Below, in pieces: positions 24,746 to 33,251 of a stretch of DNA of 56,442 bases. Under the pieces are notes generated by a model that worked only from the letters and a program-made list of their open reading frames with translations, was not told the DNA's origin and searched no databases. The DNA is from Gammaproteobacteria bacterium UBA2965 (lineage in GTDB: Bacteria > Pseudomonadota > Gammaproteobacteria > Pseudomonadales > Azotimanducaceae): the NCBI GenBank assembly GCA_002348385.1, contig DEBD01000047.1:20528-76969 (forward strand). The letters run 5' to 3'. The position numbers were made by a program, and so were the translations under genes. Within the stretch, counting starts at the first letter, position 1; the number at the start of each line of letters is the position of its first letter.

Positions 24746-25692
24746 AGCGCCGCAGCCGAAGCAGCCAGGGCGTCCCCCACATCGGTCCACGCCACGCCGA
24801 GTCCATCGGCACGATTAGAAACCAGCAGCAATCTCTGCCCAAACAGCCTGATCAGATTAGGCGACAGCCTGTTCAGCCGGCGCTCCTTATCCACCCCAAA
24901 GCAACCAGCCAGCGCATCCGCAACCTTGAGCGGATAGGCGGCAAAGAATTCCAGCGCCAGCCGACGCGAGCCGAACCGTCGCACGGGCACCGCGCCCAAC
25001 GCGATCGCGAAAGCAACGAAATACTCGTTCCACGTCATCCTACCGGAACTCGCAAGGTTGTATGGGCCAGCATGATGCCCGGCCTCCAGCAACAGCTTCA
25101 CAACGGCGCTGACAACGTCATCAACGTGAATCAGATTGCAGAAGCCGTCTCCCGCTGCGCCCAGGTCTCCCAACCGGTGTGAGACCAGCAGCCGTGCGAA
25201 GCGGCCACTCCATTCCCAACCGTCGGAGCCATAGATGATCCCCGGACGCAGCACGGCGGCGCCTTCTGCTTCCAGCAGGCGGTCCGCCTGAGCTTTTGCG
25301 CGAGAATAACCGCCGAGGTCGCCCTTGAGCGGCGACATTTCATCGATCTCGCCTTCCACATCGCCATAGGCCGCCATGCTGGACAAGTACACTAACGGCT
25401 TGGGCCACTGCCCCAAGCAGTGGGCCAAAACACGCGCATTTCTCACGATCGAACCGTTGGGACCGTTGGAGCCTCGTACGCAGCTGACCACCGCGTCCGC
25501 CTCGCGCCATAGGGGTTCCACGGCCTGCAGGCGCGCGGCGTCGCAGCGCACGTAGTCGTAACCCGGGCCACCACCTCCTGCGGACCGGCCACTACCTACC
25601 GCGCTGACATCATCCAGCGCAGCGAGACGACGAACCAAGCGGGACCCCACGTACCCCTCTGAGCCCAGTACCAGTATTCGCTGCCCACTCAC
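24730..25692 (-). CDS. NAD(P)-dependent epimerase/dehydratase family protein
   Basis: A 320-aa extended-SDR protein. The nucleotide loop ILVLGSEGYVGSRLVRRL is at the N-terminus and the catalytic pair appears as YSRAK (about 125) with SSMAAYG before it. Members epimerise, dehydrate or reduce nucleotide sugars. The start is GTG, which overlaps the stop codon of the GMC oxidoreductase gene by a few bases, so the two are translationally coupled and may act in sequence on the same sugar or polyol. The protein is slightly shorter than sugar epimerases and may bind a different substrate. Confidence 0.86.
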   Translation of the reverse strand: MSGQRILVLGSEGYVGSRLVRRLAALDDVSAVGSGRSAGGGGPGYDYVRCDAARLQAVEPLWREADAVVSCVRGSNGPNGSIVRNARVLAHCLGQWPKPLVYLSSMAAYGDVEGEIDEMSPLKGDLGGYSRAKAQADRLLEAEGAAVLRPGIIYGSDGWEWSGRFARLLVSHRLGDLGAAGDGFCNLIHVDDVVSAVVKLLLEAGHHAGPYNLASSGRMTWNEYFVAFAIALGAVPVRRFGSRRLALEFFAAYPLKVADALAGCFGVDKERRLNRLSPNLIRLFGQRLLLVSNRADGLGVAWTDVGDALAASAAALQSGR

Positions 25693-27347
25693 GATGCCGG
25701 ATCCAATGCCAATCGGTTCTTGAGGTGATCTGCCAGTCGCAATGCCAGCGCGACGATCGTCAATGTGGGGTTGGCCTGGCTCGACGTCGGGAACACACTG
25801 GATCCGGCCACGTACAGATTTTGCACACCGTGTACACGGCAGTCGGAGTCCACCACACTGGTTTTGGGATCGCTACCCATCCGCGTGGTGCCGATGTGAT
25901 GCCCACCGAACGCGCCGTAACGTGTCATCTCCAGCTCGACCGCCTCTGGATCATAACTGAGCGAACCAACGGAACTGAGATTCTTGGCCAGCAAGGAAAA
26001 GGATCTGGCGACGGTGGCGATGTCTTCATCCGTGTAGCGCCAATCTACAGACAAGCGCCGCATCCCCAACCGGTCCTTATCGGCAGACAGCGTCACGCGA
26101 CTGTCCGGATTCGGAACCTGCTCCGCGTGAAAATCCAGGCTGAACCGATTGGCCTTGGACGGAATGACGACCGATGGGAACTTGCGCTCGCTCAATCCAC
26201 GATCACGCGCCAGGTGCCAGGAAAATCGCACGGCCATGAATGGGTCCGACAATACGTTCATCAGATGCCTGGACAGATCCGCCAAACGCAGCGGTGCCGG
26301 ATCGAAAAGGCGCCTCGCGTATTCGTAAGGAATGAACCAGCGGCCAAAATAAAGCAGCGATAGGATGGAATTGCGATGCGCCGGGTCGGTAATTCGAGGA
26401 TGGTGCAGGCGCGCGACGAAGTTACCCACACGGTGCTCGCGCTGTACGTCCGCCGGAAGCGAAAAGCGGCGGCGGCAGTAGATGCCTTCGTTCGTGATCA
26501 CATAGCCGTGATGAACGTGGCGATCGGAGTCAATTGTCACCTCGCCCATGGTGCCGGCAAGATGGCACATGTAATACCTGCCCACCGAATCGTTAGCGTT
26601 GCCGACACCATGCTCGTGTACATCGTTGCTGGCCAACATGATGCGGGCATTCTCAAGACCACCTGCCGCTAGCACGAATACGGAGGCTCTGACGAGGAAC
26701 TGAGCACCCTCAAGGGTTTGCACGCGCAACGCATCGGTAGCGATCCCGTTGGCGCGCAGCATGATCCCGGTGACATTAGCCCCCAGCACAACTGTTATGT
26801 TGTCAGCGAGTTCCAGGCGGCGCGCGTAACGCTTACCAAAGTCGGTAGGACAACTGAAGCGCTCAACCCATTCGGTGATCACGTCCGCAGCATCGAAACC
26901 GGCGATCATTTCGGGAAACGGATCCCGGCAATCGGCGGCGCGGTATGCGTACTCCCCCGCCTCACAGATTCGATTCGCGCGGGCATAATGAGGCGACAGT
27001 GCCTCCATCCCGAACGGCCAACCACTGTGGGGAATGTAGTCGCGCGCTTCGAAATCGATGGGGTCGAAGGGGACGCAGCGGCCGCCCCAGGTGCTGGTAG
27101 AGCCGCCGAACTGACGCTGCCGGTAGCGATCGGTTGGGCTGTGCAGCGCCTCATCGACCACATGGCCCGCGTACAATGATTGGGCGGCCTTATCCAGTTT
27201 GAATTGCCCGCTTTCGAGCACAATCACGCTGGTATTGCTGCCGCAATACTCCAACGCCAAGGCCAGTCCGGCCGCACCCGCGCCAACGATGCAAACGTCC
27301 GCGTTCAGATCACCGGAATCGGCCAGGTTGGCCACATCGACAAACAT
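25689..27347 (-). CDS. GMC-family FAD oxidoreductase
   Basis: A 552-aa glucose-methanol-choline-type flavoprotein. FAD loop ADVCIVGAGAAGLALALEY is at residues 16-34, the second FAD region is FGGSTSTWGGRCVPFDPIDF (about 80), and the C-terminus carries GGHHIGTTRMGSDP and the GMC signature NLYVAGSSVFPTSSQANP; the active-site His pair lies in FGGHHIG. These enzymes oxidise alcohol groups of sugars, polyols or sterols. Genes of this type together with an epimerase and sulfotransferases are common in polysaccharide loci, which favours a sugar-nucleotide or glycan substrate. Coupled to the downstream epimerase gene and divergent from a sulfotransferase gene. Confidence 0.9.
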   Translation of the reverse strand: MFVDVANLADSGDLNADVCIVGAGAAGLALALEYCGSNTSVIVLESGQFKLDKAAQSLYAGHVVDEALHSPTDRYRQRQFGGSTSTWGGRCVPFDPIDFEARDYIPHSGWPFGMEALSPHYARANRICEAGEYAYRAADCRDPFPEMIAGFDAADVITEWVERFSCPTDFGKRYARRLELADNITVVLGANVTGIMLRANGIATDALRVQTLEGAQFLVRASVFVLAAGGLENARIMLASNDVHEHGVGNANDSVGRYYMCHLAGTMGEVTIDSDRHVHHGYVITNEGIYCRRRFSLPADVQREHRVGNFVARLHHPRITDPAHRNSILSLLYFGRWFIPYEYARRLFDPAPLRLADLSRHLMNVLSDPFMAVRFSWHLARDRGLSERKFPSVVIPSKANRFSLDFHAEQVPNPDSRVTLSADKDRLGMRRLSVDWRYTDEDIATVARSFSLLAKNLSSVGSLSYDPEAVELEMTRYGAFGGHHIGTTRMGSDPKTSVVDSDCRVHGVQNLYVAGSSVFPTSSQANPTLTIVALALRLADHLKNRLALDPAS

Positions 27348-27435
27348 CTTCTATCCCTGAACTAACAGCCTATCCTTGAGAAGCAGCCGTCGTCCCACGT
27401 TAAAGTGAGTCCACATATCGAAGCCTCATTTTAGC

Positions 27436-27483
27436 GCAACGGGCCCGATCAAATGCGACGAATACCTCAGCGCGGCCCGTTGC
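27436..27483. repeat. Perfect 10-bp inverted repeat in divergent promoter region
   Basis: GCAACGGGCC (27436-27445) and GGCCCGTTGC (27474-27483), separated by 28 bp, lie between the divergent GMC oxidoreductase and sulfotransferase genes. The position rules out a simple terminator. It could be a two-site operator, a 5'-UTR hairpin or a remnant of a palindromic element. Confidence 0.7.
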
Positions 27484-27563
27484 CCCCCCCTACCGGGCGG
27501 CGCTCCCTTTCTTTGCACGCCAGCACCGCGTAAATTACCGCCTGCTCACACCTTTTGTGGAGA

Positions 27564-28409
27564 ATGTCGTTGCTCCCCGATTTCCTGGTAATCGGCGCAT
27601 TCAAGGCCGGGACCACATCGCTGCATCACTACCTCGACAAGCACCCCCGGATCTTCATGACCCGGTTGAAGGAGCCGAATTTCTTCGCCCATACCAAGTC
27701 CGACCCCAATCACGACAACCGCAACATATTCCCGGTAACAGACCTTGCCCAGTACGAGCGGCTGTTCGCTGATGCCCGCGCAGATCAGTTGAAGGGGGAG
27801 GCATCGCCCGGCTACCTGCCAAGCAAACAAGCCCCCCGCAAAATCAAAGAGCAGATTCCGGACATCCGGCTGCTGGCCACACTTCGAGATCCCGTGGATC
27901 GAGCTTACTCGCATTACCTGATGGAGCTGCGCAACGAGCAGATCAGCCTGCCGCCCAATCAAGCATTCGACGCCGGGGGCTACTGGCTGGAGGCGAGCAA
28001 CTACGCGCGTCAGCTCAACCGGTATCTCGAGCACTTTCGACCTGATCAGATCAAAGTCGTACTCTACGAAGAAATGAGGTCGGATGCAGACAAGGTTGTT
28101 CACGACATCCTCGACTGGCTGGGGCTACCTCCATTGGACACGCTCAATGCGAACGAGCAACACAACCGAGGAGGCGTGCCCAGGTCGCAGTTCATGCACC
28201 GCGCATTGAACGTTGCGCGCACCCTTCCTGTGACTCGCATGATTCCACCCGGCGTCAGACGGCGGCTAGCCGGACTGCGAGACCTGAACCTGGCTCCAGC
28301 ACCCGAGCTCTCGCCCGAAGAATCGCAACGGTGGCGGGACTACTTCGCAGAAGACATCGAGCGCACTGCGCAGCTACTGGACGTAGATTTGAGCCAATGG
28401 CTCAGCTAG
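27564..28409 (+). CDS. Sulfotransferase, glycan region 2 (first)
   Basis: A 281-aa PAPS-dependent sulfotransferase. The 5'-phosphosulfate loop is LVIGAFKAGTTSLHHYL and the 3'-phosphate motif TLRDPVDRAYSHYLMEL (about 108-124); VVLYEEMRSDADKVVHDIL and LPPLDTLNANEQHN match the late part of heparan-sulfate-type enzymes. ATG 27564 begins three residues before the conserved PDFLVIG start; an upstream TTG (27555) is possible since GGAG is very close to the ATG. Related to, but clearly different from, the sulfotransferases at 11724 and 29375, so each probably modifies a different position or sugar. Confidence 0.9.
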   Translation: MSLLPDFLVIGAFKAGTTSLHHYLDKHPRIFMTRLKEPNFFAHTKSDPNHDNRNIFPVTDLAQYERLFADARADQLKGEASPGYLPSKQAPRKIKEQIPDIRLLATLRDPVDRAYSHYLMELRNEQISLPPNQAFDAGGYWLEASNYARQLNRYLEHFRPDQIKVVLYEEMRSDADKVVHDILDWLGLPPLDTLNANEQHNRGGVPRSQFMHRALNVARTLPVTRMIPPGVRRRLAGLRDLNLAPAPELSPEESQRWRDYFAEDIERTAQLLDVDLSQWLS

Positions 28410-28451
28410 CTCCGCGTGCCGTATACGTTGCCGGGCAAACCGGCATTCAAT

Positions 28452-29222
28452 CTATCCCCGATTGCTTCGTAGTTCTTTCTGCAGATTCCAGAAGAACAGA
28501 ACATTGCCCAACAAATAACGTCGCCACAACCGACTCGGCTCGGTAACAAGGCGGTACAACCATTCTAAACGCACGCGCCTGATCCACGCCGGAGATCTGG
28601 AAATGGCGCCCGAGATATGATCCAGAATGGCCCCACCAGCAATAGCGACCTTTACCCCAGCGTCCGTGAGCGCACCCCAGTGCTCGCCGATGAAGATCTC
28701 CTGTTTGGGCACGCCCAGCCCGACGATTAGGGTTCGCGCCCCACACTCACGAATCGCCTCCACGACAGCTGCCGGATCGTCAAAGTATCCATGGTGGTAG
28801 CCGGCCAATCGCACCGCCGGCCAGCGCCCGGAAAACCGGCTGGCGGCCATCGCGATTCTCTGCGGCGTGGTGCCCAGCAGGAACACCTGGTTCAGCTCCG
28901 GATGGGCGGGCAGCCTACTCACAAAGTCGGGAATCCAGTCAGTACCGGAAAGATTTTCCACCACAGGCGTTTTCAGGAGACGTGCGGCGATTTCAATGCC
29001 GGCGCCATCATTGAACAGAAACTCGAACCCCTCAACCGCCTGCTGATAGACCTCGTCCTTTATGAGGATGTTTACGCAGTTGGCGTAGATCCAACCTACT
29101 CTTGCAGGACGCTCCTGGAGCCACGCAAAGGCCAGATCCAACGACTCCTCCCAGCTTGTTCGGATTACGTCGACTCCGCCAATATGCAAAGGCTTGTTAG
29201 CTAGCGGGTCTAAAGAAGTCAT
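28452..29222 (-). CDS. WecG/TagA/CpsF-family glycosyltransferase (GT26)
   Basis: A 256-aa GT26 transferase. Conserved pieces: YANCVNILI (about 42), FLFNDGAGIEIAARLL (about 64) with the catalytic Asp, VFLLGTTPQRI (about 110), and the end block LIVGLGVPKQEIFIGEHW, then WLYRLVTEPSRLWRRYL. Adds a sugar such as ManNAc(A) or glucose to an undecaprenyl-diphospho-sugar, an early step in polysaccharide or teichoic-acid-type linkage synthesis. ATG 29222 chosen; an upstream TTG (29231) is possible. It is the only early-step transferase in this glycan region. Convergent with the upstream sulfotransferase gene. Confidence 0.93.
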   Translation of the reverse strand: MTSLDPLANKPLHIGGVDVIRTSWEESLDLAFAWLQERPARVGWIYANCVNILIKDEVYQQAVEGFEFLFNDGAGIEIAARLLKTPVVENLSGTDWIPDFVSRLPAHPELNQVFLLGTTPQRIAMAASRFSGRWPAVRLAGYHHGYFDDPAAVVEAIRECGARTLIVGLGVPKQEIFIGEHWGALTDAGVKVAIAGGAILDHISGAISRSPAWIRRVRLEWLYRLVTEPSRLWRRYLLGNVLFFWNLQKELRSNRG

Positions 29223-29374
29223 TGGCGCCAATGGATGCCTGAGTCGGGGACACGATGAGCATGGTGTACAACTACTTTAGCTGGGCCGCAAGCGTACAAA
29301 CAGTGAGCGCTTACGCATCATGGTACATTCCCAACCGATATACTCCGTAGCAAGCCCAATTCCGCGAACAAAAA

Positions 29375-30310
29375 GTGAACCCTACGCCCAATTCTTCCAA
29401 CCATTCCCCAATCTTACCCACATTCATCGGTATCGGCGCCGCTCGCAGTGGAACGACATGGTTATCTCATTGGCTGAGCCAACACCCTGACATCTGGATT
29501 CCACATCTTAAAGAGCTCCACTACTTCAGCAGATCGAGCAAGTACTTTTCGACCAGTTTCCTCGGTCAAGCCTCCCTGCCGCGAAGACTATTCGGGCGCG
29601 ATACCAGATCGAAAGAGTTCCACCGTCAGCTCGCACGGGCCATAGGGCGGAATATCCGTCACCCATCGTCTGAACGACTCCGGTGGGAATGGAAGTACTT
29701 CCTGAGCGAAGTTTCACACGAGTGGTATGAAAGCTTGTTTGTCGGCCGGCCGGAGCCAATCACCGGAGAGATCACGCCAGCATATGCGCTGCTGGATGAT
29801 GCAGACGCGGCCAACATGCAGCGTCAGCTGCCCAATACCAAGTTCCTTTACATCATGCGCGACCCCGTCGACCGCGCATGGTCGTCAATTCGTTACCATG
29901 AGAAGCGCTCGGGCAGCAAACTAACGAGCATGAGTGCCTCCGATATCGAGAAACACCTCTCAAACGATGCGATCGTCGGCCGATCGGATTTCGCAGGCAC
30001 AATTCAGCGCTGGCGCCAGGCACTTCCGCAGGAGCGTTTCTGGTTGGGATTTTATGACGACATCGTGAAGGACCCCATACGGATGCTGACCGGCGTGTAC
30101 GAGTTCCTGGGTGCGGACGTCGAAGCCATTGGCCCAGACGCGCTCAAGGAAATTCACCAGAAGGTCAATGACTCGGCGGCCAAGGAAATGCCCGTCAACA
30201 TCCGGCGATTCTTAAGCCAGCAATACTTGCCTGCTCTGGAACGACTTGCAAAGGATATGCACGGGTGGCCGGAAAAATGGTACCAAGACGCACTGACCGC
30301 TGCCGGGTAG
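29375..30310 (+). CDS. Sulfotransferase, glycan region 2 (second)
   Basis: A 311-aa sulfotransferase. PAPS-loop GIGAARSGTTWLSHWLSQ (about 20-37), 3'-phosphate motif IMRDPVDRAWSSIRYH (about 165), then ERFWLGFYDDIVKDPIRM and VYEFLGADVEAIG. An extended insert with basic residues (SLPRRLFGRDTRSKEFHRQL) lies between the two motifs. Start is GTG 29375. Codon use and base composition are lower in GC than the metabolic genes, as for the secreted protein and sulfotransferase that follow, which hints at acquisition from another source. Confidence 0.9.
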   Translation: MNPTPNSSNHSPILPTFIGIGAARSGTTWLSHWLSQHPDIWIPHLKELHYFSRSSKYFSTSFLGQASLPRRLFGRDTRSKEFHRQLARAIGRNIRHPSSERLRWEWKYFLSEVSHEWYESLFVGRPEPITGEITPAYALLDDADAANMQRQLPNTKFLYIMRDPVDRAWSSIRYHEKRSGSKLTSMSASDIEKHLSNDAIVGRSDFAGTIQRWRQALPQERFWLGFYDDIVKDPIRMLTGVYEFLGADVEAIGPDALKEIHQKVNDSAAKEMPVNIRRFLSQQYLPALERLAKDMHGWPEKWYQDALTAAG

Positions 30311-30364
30311 TCGGTCGCTGAAGCCCTTTGCCCCTTTGTCTATGCGCCCGCCCAGTCTTACAGA

Positions 30365-31960
30365 TTACTGGCAAGAACTTGCCGGACATCCTGGACTGTT
30401 GAATGGATCCGGATTGTTCCGAATATAGGGCAGAACCCCCTCCCGCCAAGATTGCTTGGTCGGATCGCCCACCTTAACGTCCTCTGTACCCGTATAGGTC
30501 CAATACATGTGGGTGCATTTCAGAACGTCCTTGCAGAATTCGACCAGGGTCTCTGGATTGTAGCCCCCCGCCTGCCCGACCCAATGGCCGCCACCGAGCT
30601 GATCCCCCGCCACACGATAGATAACAGGAATCAATCCCGTTGGATCATCAGTGCCAAGCGAATTGTAGATCCGTATCGGCTGCTGGTCAGTGGTGTGGTC
30701 AGCAAACCCATCAGGGCAGTCGGGATCTTGCACCGGCAGCTGTTTAGACCAAGGTTGACCAACACATCGAGGTGCCAAATCGGTATTCCCCAAACCGATG
30801 CCTTCCTCCTGCGCCCAGGCTACCGTTAGATCATAGTCGGATGGTTTCCCAATCTTGTAGTTGATATTGAGCACGACGCTGGTACGAGGGAACGCTGATT
30901 TTGCAGCCATAGCGAGCTCTTTCAGAGATTCCCTGTGCAAGTCTTGAGAAAAACCAGGTTCGTTGTTACGTCCGGTCGCCGACTCGAGATTGATGATCAC
31001 GGCCTCAAGATTGGGGTGCGAATCCAGGCGCCTGCCCATCTCCGCCAGCAGTCCTGCATACTCCGCCCTAATGTCCGGGTCCCATGTCCTCAATAGTGAT
31101 TGGTTATGATTTGTGCGGTCACAAATTGACTTGCCAGGATACGCATCCCACAGCCACCCGGGGTAGACATTACAATCGACGCACTTGGTCTCATTTTCCC
31201 AGTTGTCATCTGACGGGCAAACGCGTTCGTTATCGCGCCCAAAAAGCTGAGGCTTTAACCACAATATGAGTTGCTTTTGTGTGGCCCTTTGTTCGAGAAA
31301 ATCCAAGTCCTCAATGATCTCATCGAGGTTTTCATAGTTATTTCTCTCCGGTTCCAAGAGGCCCCAACGCAACACCAGCGTGTGTCCCTGTATGGCCGTC
31401 TCATGCTCCAGCGACGCCCACCATGAATGCCTCTTGCGTTGGCTCGCATCGTCCAACCCGACGTTACCATGCCTGCCATGAGGGTCGTTGGTATAGTGGC
31501 CCGGATTCCACTTGCGCGACATTGTCACGTCGTTGACTTCGATCCAGTCTCTGTCCGTGGCGCCGCGGTAGTCAACAAAGCTCAACTTGGCTCGCTCACC
31601 CCGTCCTATGCCCGTACCATCGGCATACCAATGCAACGCGTTTGAGTCTCCGGCATCGATGTAGCAGGTGCCAACGACCGCGTGATCCGTGCTCACCGCA
31701 CCCCAATCAAGCACAATCGTATCGGCGGAGTAGTCTTCATCGTCCATGATGCACAGGTCGGTACCCACACCGTTGACCGAATTATTGACCTCTTCGATAG
31801 TGGAATAGTCGCAGCCACTTCTGCAAACGGTCGCCACACTCCCGGCAAGACCCGACCCTTCGCCGCCAAGAAGTAACGGCGGACCCGGTATGTCAGCTAC
31901 GGCAAGCCCGGCAAGCAGCACCAAACCTGCTACGTAGAACCTGGACGCTCCTGGAAACAC
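30365..31960 (-). CDS. Large secreted protein of unknown function, barrel-like, glycan-associated
   Basis: No family recognised with confidence. From GTG 31960 the protein is 531 aa with a signal peptide (RFYVAGLVLLAGLAVADIPG); the open frame extends to 32035. A Cys-rich N-terminal part, VCRSGCDYSTIEEVNNSVNG, resembles the start of parallel beta-helix proteins. The middle has VLRWGLLEPERNNYENLDEI, LILWLKPQLFG and AVIINLESATG, reading like strands of a glycoside-hydrolase-type TIM barrel. Many Cys residues (about a dozen) suggest disulfides outside the cytoplasm. It sits between two sulfotransferase genes, which favours a role on the same sulfated glycan, either processing or degrading it. Low-GC composition relative to the flanks. 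Catalytic residues could not be assigned. Confidence 0.72.
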   Translation of the reverse strand: MFPGASRFYVAGLVLLAGLAVADIPGPPLLLGGEGSGLAGSVATVCRSGCDYSTIEEVNNSVNGVGTDLCIMDDEDYSADTIVLDWGAVSTDHAVVGTCYIDAGDSNALHWYADGTGIGRGERAKLSFVDYRGATDRDWIEVNDVTMSRKWNPGHYTNDPHGRHGNVGLDDASQRKRHSWWASLEHETAIQGHTLVLRWGLLEPERNNYENLDEIIEDLDFLEQRATQKQLILWLKPQLFGRDNERVCPSDDNWENETKCVDCNVYPGWLWDAYPGKSICDRTNHNQSLLRTWDPDIRAEYAGLLAEMGRRLDSHPNLEAVIINLESATGRNNEPGFSQDLHRESLKELAMAAKSAFPRTSVVLNINYKIGKPSDYDLTVAWAQEEGIGLGNTDLAPRCVGQPWSKQLPVQDPDCPDGFADHTTDQQPIRIYNSLGTDDPTGLIPVIYRVAGDQLGGGHWVGQAGGYNPETLVEFCKDVLKCTHMYWTYTGTEDVKVGDPTKQSWREGVLPYIRNNPDPFNSPGCPASSCQ

Positions 31961-32076
31961 AGTACGACCTACATCTTCAAAGCTAATGGTCTCTCTCCGC
32001 AAATCCAGACAGCGGTTAGTATGCGATAAGCCCAATGGGTTGCTTTGACCCAGGTCTCAATCCCAATCCGGCCCCG

Positions 32077-33015
32077 TCAATCCACATAACCAAGCTGCGC
32101 ATTCAACTTACCCGCATAGTGATCGAAATACGCTCGATTATGCAAACTTAAGCCAGTTCGCCAACGCTCGTCCAAGCTCAGCTCCTGCTGGCCTTTCAGA
32201 CGCATGTCATTGCCATTGATCAAGTGCTGGGCGTTCGGCTTAACCTCTGGCGCTGAATCCGCGTAATCGACTTTCAGAAACTCGCACAGCCTTCGCATCG
32301 CGCCCGGCGGATCGGCCATCAGGTCTTCGTAGCGCAATCGAAAGAGGTGTTCTCCCGGAATATTGCGCCACAAAAGGTTGCGCGCTCGACGGTTGTACCG
32401 ATACCAGGCGCGCACTGAATCCCGAGTACTGAATCCGCTCGTTTGTCTCGAATGCAACACGGCTCGGCCATCGCGCGTTAGGTAGACAACGCGCACCTGC
32501 GAAGGGTCTCGCTCATAAAGAGCGATTGCCTTATGCACATTCTTTGACGAGTCCACAAGAAAGCGCTTGTTCCACACCCGCTTCAGGATCTTGTAGAGGT
32601 AGAACGAATTCTCGATCCCGTCGCGGAGCGACCGTGTAAGGGGCAATCGCAACGGATGTCCGTGCGCAAAGGTGTATCGGATGTCGCAAAGCGCAGTGTG
32701 CACTTTGGTCTGCGCGAGGTACTTTCGTGTTTGGTGCGCATGATCTATGACCACTCGCGCCAAGGCGTCCCACTGGTGCAGCGCATAGGGCGTCGTTCGC
32801 AGGTCGATACCGCGCTCACGAACCACCTCTTCGAAAACTTCTGCCCAGGATTCGCAAGACGACAAGGGCGCCCCACAAGAGCAGGTCTGATCCAGAGCGA
32901 TGGCCTTGCCAAGAAATGAAAATTCACCGAGCGAGGCCCCTTCCGCGTGTCCGCCTATCAACACGTCGAGTAGCGTAGATCCCGATCGGGCGGCCGAGCA
33001 GATCAAGCAAATCAT
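32077..33015 (-). CDS. Sulfotransferase (Sulfotransfer_3-like), glycan region 2 (third)
   Basis: A 312-aa sulfotransferase of a different subgroup from the other three. PAPS-loop ICLICSAARSGSTLLDVLIG at the N-terminus; an early Cys pair CSCGAPLSSCESW may bind a metal or be structural. The 3'-phosphate motif is VYLTRDGRAVLHSRQTSGF, followed by LFRLRYEDLMADPPGAMRRL. Homologues of this type act on carbohydrates or lipids. It is upstream of the secreted unknown protein on the same strand, 116 bp apart, so they are likely co-transcribed. Divergent from the amidohydrolase gene. Confidence 0.88.
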   Translation of the reverse strand: MICLICSAARSGSTLLDVLIGGHAEGASLGEFSFLGKAIALDQTCSCGAPLSSCESWAEVFEEVVRERGIDLRTTPYALHQWDALARVVIDHAHQTRKYLAQTKVHTALCDIRYTFAHGHPLRLPLTRSLRDGIENSFYLYKILKRVWNKRFLVDSSKNVHKAIALYERDPSQVRVVYLTRDGRAVLHSRQTSGFSTRDSVRAWYRYNRRARNLLWRNIPGEHLFRLRYEDLMADPPGAMRRLCEFLKVDYADSAPEVKPNAQHLINGNDMRLKGQQELSLDERWRTGLSLHNRAYFDHYAGKLNAQLGYVD

Positions 33016-33251
33016 CGCTGCACTCTACCACGCTTACTCGAGATTCCAGAGATCACGCACACAGCGCATACCAAAAGTGAGCGCTACGACACCTGCGCTT
33101 ACCGACGCGTTCGTCAGACAGTGATGCTCGAAGAACCGGGCCGGGCACGACGCGTCGCTCGCGTACGCATTCGCCCGTTTCGCAAGCGTGAATTAATCAT
33201 AGGGCTGGTTTAAGCTGATCCACTCACAAAGATGCCGGAGGGGCATCAACA

